Shown here: positions 24,601 through 36,600 of the stretch, one piece after another
Layout of the letters: every line of letters begins with the position of its first letter
Numbering within the stretch: the stretch's first letter is position 1
Assembly: GCA_037783415.1 (NCBI GenBank)
Contig: JAZGTN010000029.1
Span: 2,542,001-2,606,000 of the forward strand
Length of the DNA stretch: 64,000 nt
Direction of reading: 5' to 3'
Source: Leptasterias polaris
Lineage: Eukaryota > Echinodermata > Asteroidea > Forcipulatida > Asteriidae
Position numbers and translations under genes: made by a program
The notes under the pieces: generated by a model
Seen by the model: only the letters and a program-made list of their open reading frames with translations
What the model was told of the DNA's origin: nothing
The model's database searches: none

Positions 24601-27600
24601 TCTCAGCCCTGCTGTTCAACCCCAGTGGCTGACTCCTGATGGTACCCCAGTGTCAGGTAAGGCCAGAGTCTTTAAGATTTGTACAAAATAAATCAGGTTT
24701 ATTGTAAACTGCGAATAAAGTGCTTCATGAACAAAAAATCTTTTTATAAAAACATTTTGTTTATATTTAAAACAAAATTGTTATATTGTGTACAATAGCC
24801 AATTCAGAAATTGTCCAATGAGGTCATCTGTTTTTTTATAAATATGAGAGAAAGCCTAACATCACAAGGCCACGGACGACCACTTCAAGGTGAGGGCTAC
24901 ACTTACCAGGGGCACATTGCCACCTACTCCTGGTGCTGAAACCTTCACAGTCTGTTAGGATGTCGGCATGGGTATCATCCACTAGGAGTCCGACGTGGTC
25001 CACCAATCAAATGAGAAGGATCTAAGTGTGCGGTGTTTACAATTAATTTGACCCTCAACTTCATCTACCTGTCTTTTTTCCGTAATTGTCTCTTGTCTAT
25101 CAGATACAGGCAGGAGGGTGTTTGTAGAGGCCACAGACAAACACGAGACGGACCTCATCATAGAGGAGTTCACTGATTCTGTGGATAGTGGGGAGTACAC
25201 CTGCACTGTGGGTAACTTCTCACGCTCAGTTACTCTGGATGACATCTTTGAGCCAGCCACAGGTATAGTTTCATATCACTCATATCATGTGTTGCCTATT
25301 TCTATCATCCGCTTTAAAGGGTGTGTACAACATTGGTAAGATTGAAAATATAAATGTTCACAGATTTGAACATAACTTAATAAAGATGGTCATGGTGATA
25401 AAATCCGATGTTGAAAGAAAAGTGAAAACATCTAAAGGGGTTAATAGATATTAATTTTTGCATCGGGGATAATGAATATGATTTTTGTTTTTACCCTACA
25501 CGATGTGTATTAAGCACTGTATACTCAGTACTTTCCCCGAGTTGTGAAAAAAAATCCACAGGCAAATCACTCGGGTGAGATTCGAACCCACGACCTTTGC
25601 ATTGCTAGAGCAGATGTCTTACCACTAGACCACCGAGCTAGCCCGATGGCTAGAGTCGGTTCGAATCATTGGCAGCGGGTACCGCACAGTTTAATAGATA
25701 TTAATTTTTTTAATTTTTTTTTTGGCCAATGATTTGAACCGCCTCTAGCCATCAGGCTAGCTCGGTGGTCTAGTGGTAAGACATCTGCTCTATCTAAAGG
25801 GGTTATTTCACTGTTTTCTCATGACTCTGAGAACCGATTGAGCTTAAACTTTCACAGGTTTGTTATTTCCTGTATGCGTTGGGGTGACATCAAGTGTGGA
25901 TACTGGTCTTTGACAATTACCAATGTTGGACATTATCTTTAACTAGCAATGATTTCTGATCAGGATCTCTATGAGATTGGGCCTCAAATTCTTCTAAAGA
26001 TAGGGCCATGGATTTTTTTTTTTTCACGCTTATTCAAAGGCAAAATTATAAAGAGAGATACGATGAAAGGCACATAAAAAACCAGCACTGTGACGTCACA
26101 CTACACACTCTATGCAAAGCAATGAAGATAAACAACCTTCATCCAGTCAGGTGTTGTGATGTATTTTACTGGTTTTACGCTGTTTTTTCTAAGGCACTGG
26201 TACTTCTGTGTTGATTTCAGTTTGTATGGGTCTTTGCTGGGAACCAAGGCCAACAGAGGGAAAAAACACTAGTTCAAAAATAGAAAAGGAGGGGTGGGGG
26301 CTAGTTTTTCCAATCAAATTTCAACAAAATTATAGGGAGGAAACTTCACACTTTCGATAAAGTTAAAGCTATACACAAAATAAACAAGGATAAATAGTCA
26401 AGTTAGTTTGAGCGATTTCATTCAAGTTGTTCTTTAATAGATGATACCTTGCCTTAAAGGCAAAGTATAGCTTTGGTTTTTGGAACTGTTTGAATTTTTT
26501 AATCCTTTACAAATATTTATACACACAATAAAAATAACCTGTGAAAGTTTTCATTTCAAAAGGTGATCACGTTTTTGAGATATCGCCAAAAATCCAAAGT
26601 GAATATGTCCACGCAGTAAGAATAATCCCCAATAGAAATACCCATTCTGAGATTCAAATTTTGTGACATACAAACTGATTATTTTTTTTTTACATAACCA
26701 CATTTCTTCGAGGTGAAATGTTTTCAAAGTGCTTTATACTATCGAAAGCTGGTGAAGGCTTATAACAAATACGTTTTTATTGCCATTAATTTTAAGAGTG
26801 ATTACCTTTAACATGTAGGAGCTCATCCTCTGAAGGTTCTGCTTTGTTCTGATTTGTTTAACAAATTTTCACAGCCTGTGAGGAGATCCGAGTTCCAGCC
26901 TGCATGACTGGAATCGCCTACTCCTCGACGTACGTCCCAAACTTCACCGGGCAGAATCAAGATGAAGTTGAGACCCTCATGGAAAGCATCTCCCCCTTCT
27001 TGGATGAAGACTGCAGTGCTTACCTCCGTCCCTACCTCTGCTCCCTGTACCTTCCACCCTGCGGAGAGAAGGCCATTGTACCCTGCCAGGAGCTATGCCT
27101 GAAAGCAGTCACTGGCTGCTCCGGGGGATCAGTGGGGTCATTCTTGGAGGCATTGAGAGGGTCTTGTTCTTCATTGCCAGAGGAGACAAATGGCTTCATT
27201 GAATGTTACAACGGTAGTTAGCGCTATTGCCTTTTTTCTTCATAGTTGTCTTATTCCAATGTTGTATCTACTTTTGTATGATTCCTGCGTTGCGCCAACT
27301 TCATAAAACTCTAAAGCATTAGTCATCGGTTAACAATTCTTTGTCAAATCTTTATAAATAACAGAGAACGGGAAGTCTTCGTAATATTAAAATTCAGGTT
27401 TCTGTCAACTGTAAGTCAAACCTTTTCTGTTTTAAATCAATCTCTGGATATTGTTTTGTTCACAGTAAACGAAGTTTCAGTAGATAAGGTGAGCAGCCAC
27501 ACTGTCTTCGGCCTCACCATCAAGTCTGTTACTTGTACCTACAACCTTCTGCCAGCGTTCCAGCCCAAGTGGTTTAATTCTGACGGAGTTGAAATCACAG

Positions 27601-30600
27601 ACGGTAAGAAGCAGATTATTTTGAACTAAAATGGATAACATCCTGTAGAAGACTACATGAATTTAATCTGGTGTTTAATCCTCTGTGAGATGTAGCTGCT
27701 TCGGCAGCATGTTTACCACTTCGTTTATAAACTGTTTGACATGAGCAGCCTCTGGTGAACAATTTGTTGCCAAGATTGTTCAAATCCTAACAAATAACCA
27801 TTGTTTAATATTTTGTTGGTTATAATCTGACATAAGAACTCTTCTTTATTATCTGTGAACTCCCAGATGTTAATTCCCACATCAAAGTCAACCACGTGTC
27901 GGACAGCGTCACAGAGCTTTCCATCAGCGATTTCACTGACTCAAGATATGCCGGTACCTATGTTTGCACTGGTTCCCATGAAGATTCAGCGGTCCAAGTT
28001 GTAATTGGTGATGTCACTGACATGTACAACACTACTGAACCTGATGAGGGTCCATACATTCCCGATCAATCATGTAAGAACAAAGGCTTTGATTAATGCT
28101 TTTGTTTAAGAATTTAACTCAGTAACGTAATTCAAATAATAAATTCTGGCAATACAAGTTACGTTGCCTCGGATAGGGCGATTTGGGCTATGAAAAGCGT
28201 TTGAAACAGTTTGTTATGAAATGCATACGGTTAGAAAGATGTTTTAAAAGTAGAATATAATGATCCACACAAATATGCCTCGAAATTGCGTGGTTTTCCT
28301 TTACATCGTGGACTAACACGGCATGTCATTTCGTAGAGTCAAAATGGCGGACCGTGTTAGTTCACACAGTAAAAGGAAAACCACGCAATTTCGAGGCATA
28401 TTTGTGTGGATCATTGTATTCTACTTTTAAAACATCTTTCTAGCCATATGCATTTTATAACAAACGGTTACAAACGCTTTTCATAGACCAACTCGCCCGA
28501 TCCAAGGCAACGTGTTCCTTTAATTTTCACTCAAAGAAGAGACAATATTCAGATATCAGTTTTCACATAATGTTCTTTCGGATTAAAAAAACAACTGTAA
28601 AAACTGACAAAATTGTTCCTGCATGCAAAAAAAAACCCCAGCCATTACACACAATAACCATTGCACAAATATGCAGAGACTTTAAAAAGATTGGTCCGAC
28701 AAAATGTCCCAAATGTGATTACAGCTTATGAATACTGTGCATTCCGGAATCAAATTATTGGCATGGCACACATTTGGTAAACACTAGCACAAACAGTTGT
28801 AGGAGTGGAATGCACCCCTAATACTCTCTGACTCGAGGTGTCCAATGTTTGCAAAGGAGTCACTGAGAACTAAATCTCTCACTTACAATACTTTTTCATG
28901 AAGCTTATGAGTGAAATGGAATGTTTGCATTTGAAAATGTTGGCTGTTCAAACTCGGAATAAGAATTCTGGAAGATGCCTTGATGCCTTATTAGATAAAA
29001 CCTTACCTTAACATGTAGGAGCTCATCCTCTGAAGGTTCTGCTTTGTTCTGATTTGTTTAACAAATTTTCACAGCCTGTGAGGAGATCCGAGTTCCAGCC
29101 TGCATGACTGGAATCGCCTACTCCTCGACGTACGTCCCAAACTTCACCGGGCAGAATCAAGATGAAGTTGAGACCCTCATGGAAAGCATCTCCCCCTTCT
29201 TGGACGAAGACTGCAGTGCTTACCTCCGTCCCTACCTCTGCTCCCTGTACCTTCCACCCTGTGGAGAGAAGGCCATTGTACCCTGCCAGGAGCTATGCCT
29301 GAAAGCAGTCACTGGCTGCTCCGGGGGATCAGTGGGGTCATTCTTGGAGGCATTGAGAGGGTCTTGTTCTTCATTGCCAGAGGAGACAAATGGCTTCATT
29401 GAATGTTACAACGGTAGTTAGCGCTATTGCCTTTTTTCTTCATAGTTGTCTTATTCCAATGTTGTATCTACTTTTGTATGATTCCTGCGTTGCGCCAACT
29501 TCATAAAACTCTAAAGCATCAGTCATCGGTTAACAATTCTTTGTCAAATCTTTATAAATAACAGAGGGCAGGTAGTCTTCTTGATAATAAAATTCAGGTT
29601 TCTGTCAACTGTAAGTAAAACCTTTTCTGTTTTAAATCAATCTCTGGATATTGTTTTGTTTGCAGTAAACGAAGTTTCAGTTGATAAGGTGAGCAGCCAC
29701 ACTGTCTTGGGCCTCACCATCAAGTCTGTTACTTGTACCTACAACCTTCTGCCAGCGTTCCAGCCCAAGTGGTTTAATTCTGACGGAGTTGAAATCACAG
29801 ACGGTAAGAAGGAGGATTATTTTGAACTAAAAGGGATAACATTATCCTCTTGAAAGCAGACTTACTAGCTTTATTAAGAAACTTGTTAAGTTATGTAATT
29901 ATCTACAATGCAGATCGACAACTGGAGTAAAATCTACAGAAAGTTGAATTTAGACACAAACTGCACTTTCCCACATTTTTAAGCTGATGAGAACAGAATC
30001 CATTAAAAGATCAATAAAAAATACCAAGTCATTTGAATTTTTGTTATGGTTGCAAAACTGTGGTGTAATTGTAAGTTTTCATTTTTGGGGGATGGCAGAG
30101 AAGGGGAAAGTGGTGGAAGGGGGCAGGCGAAGGAGGGGGCAGGCGAAGGAGGGGGCAGGCGAAGGAGGGGGAAGGGGGCAGGCAGGGGGAAGGGCTTTAA
30201 TACTTTTCGAAGAGAAGTTCTTAAACCCATATTTACATTTTTTAGTGTTCTTAAAGGGTGTTTGTAATATTGGTTAGAGTAATGTTCACAGATTCGCACA
30301 TAACTTGCATGGTATAAAGATGGTCATGTTGGGAAACTCCCTTTAAAATATTTTTGCTTTAACTGCTATAGTTTTTGAGAAATGAGTAAAACAATTAGTT
30401 TTGATCTCACGAGTCGAAAACTCGATGTTTGAAAACAGTGAAAACACTTAAGGTTTCCCCCCACTTTTTCTGGTGATTGCAATGACCGATTGAGCTTAAA
30501 CTTTCACAGGTTTGTTGTTTCATGTATATGTTGGGATACACCAAGTGAGGATACTGGTCTTTGACATTTACCAAAAGTATAAACTCCCTTTAAGTGCATG

Positions 30601-33600
30601 TCTTCTTGAATTTTATTTCGTTCATTTTTTCAGAGTGAAATTTTAAATGAAACTCCATTGCTTTTTTTTACCATTGTTAATTTTGACGGCTGCAATTGAA
30701 AAAAGCTGGTACATCAACCTGCACAAAATTCCATACAAAACATTCAAAATTTGTAAAGATACAAATATTGAATCCGAAAGCTCACTTATTTTATCCTTCA
30801 TACCAGTACCAATCCTCCAGAAAAATATATTTTACGACAAGAATGAGAAAATCCTGACGAACGGTTTTTATTAGAATTTTCTTTATTATAAACTGATGTA
30901 TGTAATTTTCTTTTTTATCTGTGAACTCCCAGATGTTAATTCCCGCATCAAAGTCGACCACGTGTCGGACAGCATCACAGAGCTTTCCATCGGCCTTTTC
31001 GATGACTCAGTCGACGCCGGTACCTACATTTGCACTGGTTCCCATGAAGCTTCAGCCGTCTCAGTTGTAATTGGTGATGTCTCTAACATGTACAACACTA
31101 CTGAACCTGATGAGGGGCCAGGTATACCAGATCAATCATGTAAGAACAAAGGGTTGGCTTTATACTTACATTTCTAGCAAGATACATTGTTTTTTTGCAC
31201 TTTAAAACTGAACGCTTTTTCGACTGACACATTGATGTTTCATGTATGTTGAAATTTGATGTGATATTCATGTATTGTTTTGATAATTTACTAACACCCG
31301 GTTCAGATAGGCGTTCTAGAGTCGCGCCAAACCAACTTGTTGAATTAAGTACATGAAAAGTTTGACGTTTGAAACAGTTAGGAGCGACTGGATGCGCTGG
31401 AAGTCGAAAGAGTGACTGTTGCAGTCGTTCGGAACGACTTTTGGGCGTCTTGGTCTCAGATGTCGATCTTGTCATGGGCTGGATGTAATGTAAACGATAA
31501 GTTAAGTTCGCCTGTCTGAAACCAAAATTAATTTGGGTCGACCTAGAGTCGCTCCTAATTTATTTGGTGCGGTGCGACTCTAGAGCGCCTGTCTGAACTG
31601 CCTGTCTGAACCGGGTGTTACTCTTTTATCTCTTTTTGGTTGGTAAGCAGTTTGCAACAGCTAATTCTATTTTCTCTTTTATCTTGTCTACTCGATCCAT
31701 CCAGGGAACTGTCCAGCGCTTGAATTTCTCTGCGATAACCAGGAATGTATTTCCAGGGACCTAGTCTGTGATAACAGTTATGATTGTGGTAAGAGCATAA
31801 AGCAACTTCTGCATGACTATTGGTGTTTTTGTGTTTCTTGTGTTTAGGACTTCAGGAGAAATTGATAAAAAGAGCCTCTGGCAAAGCAAAAAAAAAAAAA
31901 TTTGGTTAACAAGAGATTAAAAAACATTAAGAAGCAATTATCAGAGCCATGACATTTTGCCCCCCCGATACCTAAATTCACTTTCCTGTTATCTTTTGTT
32001 TCTTCAGCTGACAGGAGTGATGAGGCTGAAGCATTATGCAAAACGTCGTCATCAGGCTGCTCTGTTGATGAACACCTCTGCCTGAGTGGGGAGTGTCTGA
32101 GGGCGGTATATTGGTGCGATAGCAAGTTTGACTGCGCTGATAACTCGGACGAGAAAAACTGCTGTAAGTCTGCAAAGATGAAATATGTGTCCGTACATGG
32201 CTAAGGGACAGGTGATATGTTCAAGGGTTTCTGCGGATCCTTACAAAAGTATTTGAAAGTCTTAAATTGAACCACTCAAATTTAAAGCCTTAAGAAGCAG
32301 TAATAAGTATTAAATTCAGTTATTAGAAATCTTTAAAAAACCTGATGGAGCATGTAACCAATTTTCCTATCAGCGCATTAAAACAAAAATAACGCTGCAT
32401 GTCAAAAAGTATCAAGTTTGAGCGGGTATACCTGTTTCAAGTTTGAGCGGGTATACCTGTTTCAAGTTTGAGCGGGTATACCTGTTTCTCCCCTGCTTTA
32501 TTCAGTTATTTTTGGTCTTAATTTTTTTTTAAAGGTAGCATTAAAATGGTTTTAAAAAGTCTTAAATTTAACTTTTTAAAGGGTGCAGATACCCTGAATT
32601 ATTGTTGTGATACCGACAATACTTCATTTTAAGTTTTTAATTAACTACTACTTATCATTGGCAAAATGTTTCATGCATAACCATATGCTTATAACTTTCT
32701 GGAATAATTTTGGGTTGAGCAAAGAAAAATTGACTAGAACCTGCGACCTCCGGTTCAATTTACCAGCGGTCCACCAACAGAGCTATCTAGCCCTAATGTT
32801 GGCGGTCTTCCTATCTTGTCATTATCTTTGTTCGGTGGTGCCAAAATTTGTGTTCAACCCCATGTAAAATTTACCCAGTCAGTTTCCCTTGTGGTTTGTT
32901 ACTCAATGTTTGTTCTTTATAATACAATCATGGTTTGAATTTGTTGCTTTCCGTGTAGCCCAGCTTCTGGTATTGACACCTGCGAATGTGAATCAAGTGT
33001 CATCAACTCGGATTGATGTGTCGTTGGAGTGTTCCTCGCTGTACGTCTATTATGCCGTCCAGGAACAACCAGCATGGATAACTCCAGATGGGGATATCAT
33101 TGAAGCTGGTCAGTCACTTATATTTAACCCTCCTACCCTTGGTACCATTTTCCAGCATGTTGACCGACCATATCAAACTGTCCATCTGAGCTGGAACCTT
33201 TTTAAATGGTGGCGCAACTCGTGTACATGTGTCAAGTAGGATTTGAAACTTTAAGTAGGATTTGAAACTTTGCATGGTGGGAGTCCACTCAGTGAGGTTT
33301 TCAGTGACACCAAGTGTCATGATCGGCCATCGAACCAACACTCTGCTGCTGACAACACCAGAGCTTGGGTCTGATGAGCTAGACCGCTTGGCCACGACAC
33401 GTCACATTCTACTAGTTCCACGATGGTGTCACAGCAAACCTCACCTGAGTGTGTATATGTTTGTACTGTGTGGTGCTTTCACCACATGATATCATTGGAT
33501 GCTGGTTAATCTATCATTCAAAACTATTCAGTCCCCATTTCAGACTTCCAGGTCCCAGACATCTGCTCTAGAATTGCAAAGGTCATGGGTTCGAGTCCCA

Positions 33601-36600
33601 CTCAAGTGATATGCCTCTGGTTTTTTTCACAGGACTCAGGAATGTACTGAGTATACGTTACTTAACACACACCAGTGTATGGGTAAAGCAAAATAATATT
33701 ATTTATAATTGTTTTTAAAGGTTCTAGTTTACTAAACGTTCGTGTGGAGTATGTCAATGACTTCACCACCCGTCTTATCATCGAGGGTTACACCGATGAA
33801 GCGAACGGAGGCAACTATGTTTGCGGCGTTTCCAGTTTTGCAATGTCAAGCCGTCTGCATAACTTGAATCCCAAGCAAATTGGAGAAAGTATGTACTTTT
33901 TGTTTTTTTAAGGAACTTTTCCCTTCCGTAAGGCTTCTAAAAGTAGTTGTTCTTGGAAGATTAAACTGAGGTTCTTATTTCATTGTTAGGATAGTTAATG
34001 TTTCATCAGACCATCATTTTTTTCTTTTATGACCCAATTCTTTTTTATAGGGCATCAAATTTCTACAATACTTCAACATGATCATGCTGGTTAATCTATC
34101 ATTCAAAACTATTCAGTCCCCATTTCAGACTTCCAGGTCCCAGACATCTGCTCTAGAATTGCAAAGGTCATGGGTTCGAGTCCCACTCAAGTGACTGAAG
34201 ACTGCCCCAAATTGAGGTTATTGCTAAGAAGAAGGGGATCTGAAAAAATATCCTCGCAGTCTCACTCTATACCACCCACACTTCTAATGACACAATCATC
34301 AAAATGGCTCCTTTGGTCACCCTCAATATATTCGCCTGCCACATTCTCCTGTCACAATGACAAACATGGCGAATATAGTAAACTGACACAGACCCCACCC
34401 ATGAAACTTGTAAAAATTACTTTGCAAACTTATGGTTATCAAGTCAACAGTCATAAAGTGTCACTGAATAAGCCATTTGCGAGTTACATTTGAATAATGT
34501 CTGGTACAATGACTTGTTTAGTCACAAGTTACCGCTTAAATTTGAATTCCTCAGACTATCGAGACAGTTGCTATGTCACATGATTAGGGGCAAGCTTTTG
34601 CTTAGTTACGTAAGAGACGGTGAACACCCATACACAATTCTGAATGGATGTGTATGGCATAATGGTACCAGGGTTTGCTCATCTGGAGGTTGCTATACAA
34701 AAGCTTGCCCCTAATCATGTGACATAGCAACTGTCTCGATAGTCTGAGGAATTCAAATTTAAGCGGTAACTTGTGACTAAACAAGTCATTGTACCAGACA
34801 TTATTCAAATGTAACTCGCAAATGGCTTATTTGACAGTGCCATCATTTATTTACCAAATTTTCTCACCTACAATACTTTAACATTAGCATGCTTGATATT
34901 GTTTTTTACATTAAACTGATTAGCTTTTTTGTTTTTACCCTCAGAAAAAGTCAGCAAAATATTTGTATAAGTCTTTAAAAACCTCTACCATGTGTAGACG
35001 TAGGTCAGCCCTTGTACTCAAGAAAATTGTTGTACTTGTTTCCAAGGACCAACTATCGTGCCTGATGTGGTTGAAGAAAATAAAGATGTTGGCATAAAAA
35101 AATGTTGGCTGTCCAAACTCGAAATCAGAGGTCTGGAAGACGCCTTGATGCCTTACCTTAGGTAAATGTGTAGGCGCTTGAGAAAGATTTTTTGTTTGTT
35201 CACAGACTGTGAGGAGATCCGAGTTTCAGCCTGCATGACTGGAATCGGCTACTCTTCCACCTACATCCCAAGCCTCATCGGCCAGAGTCAAGATGAGGTT
35301 GAGACCCTCATGGAAAGCTTCTCCCTCATCTTAGATAATGCCTGCAGCCCTTTCTTCCGTCCTTATATGTGCGCCCTCTACCTGCCACCGTGCGGAGAGA
35401 AGGCCATCTTACCCTGCCAGGAGCTATGCCTGAAAGCAGTCAATGATTGCGCCAGTACATTAGCGGGATCATTCTTGAAGGGACAGGTGGCTGCAATGAG
35501 AGAGTCCTGTGCTTCGATGCCAAGTGAGGCAGATAACTCCAACGAATGTTACAACGGTAGTTGGCCAACTTCCTTTTTTTTCTTTCTTCTTCAAAGTTTG
35601 ATTGTGGGTCTGGGGCCCACTTTCCTAAAGCAGTAAATACCCTTTGAAATGTTCCAAAGAGAATAACTTTCCTTATGGAAGTACACTGTACTTTTGGAAG
35701 AAATTCCTTGCCCTTTTAGTGAGGCCTGTGTACCCCTACAGGAGTCACAAATTATTAATTTCATTGGGGTTTTTTCCCAGTTGCAAAGCCCACAGTGAGT
35801 TTAACTTCCTTGATATATCCTCCACTGTACCATTCCACATATATCTAACCTCGGCTTGGGTTCCGGCTCCAGGCTCCGTCTGATGTTCGAACCACCGCGT
35901 GCAAATACACGCTGTAACAAAAAAAAATTAACAGAGCCCAAGCCGGAGACGGAGCTCAAGCCAAGGTTTGAGAAAGGCCCCAGGTTTGTGTTTTTGTGTG
36001 ATGGGCTTGAAAAAAGAAACTTTACCATACCCAGCATACAAAATCTGCCACATGGCTTAGCGTGAGTGTCAACACAGCCCACCAGACGTCCAACCCTCTG
36101 ATAAAATGGAAACATTCCAGCCATGTCTCCAGGCACTCTAAGCAGCTCTGTGGTTTCCAGCAACCCCCCCCCCCCCTACACACTACCAATTAAAGGTCAC
36201 TGTATGATGTGGATTTCGGTAGACAGCACTCGGTAAAGGAATAAGAAAGAAGTCTCAAGGATGGCCACGTGTGGATGACACAAAATCTCTCACATTACCC
36301 AGGTCTCAATAGAATAGGACTTCCATAGTCTGAGCAGATGGCCGTTGTATTGTGTCATGGCCAAATGGTCTAGCGTACCTGACTCAAGTTCTGGTGGTTT
36401 AGTCATCAGGGTGTTGGTTCGAATCCTGGTCGTGACACCTGCGCTATGTAAGAAATAATTTGCAAGATGCTTTACTTCAATTGCGTCTGTTCAACCAGGG
36501 AAAGGTCAAGGTTGATGTTGTGTTTGAAAAAGCCCTCGAAGCGCCATGGCAGCTCTGGGCTGGTCATTACATTCCTGTAACCTTTTTCAGGGAGCTGAGA

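Noticed and set aside
25560..25650. tRNA gene on the minus strand
   Set aside because: A and B boxes are visible but a partial inverted copy follows and the same sequence recurs elsewhere; treated as SINE-derived.
31098..31475. 125-codon minus-strand open frame
   Set aside because: It crosses an Ig exon end and one arm of a MITE; no recognisable protein features.
34490..34808. Two matching open frames on opposite strands
   Set aside because: They read the same sequence because the arms of an inverted repeat are reverse complements.
35046..35093. Possible linker exon PTIVPDVVEENKDVG before FZ5
   Set aside because: Acceptor-like AG is present but there is no GT donor in the right phase, and joining Ig4 directly to FZ5 keeps the frame.
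35801..36163. 120-codon minus-strand open frame
   Set aside because: Intron sequence between FZ5 and Ig5; no family similarity, no splice context.
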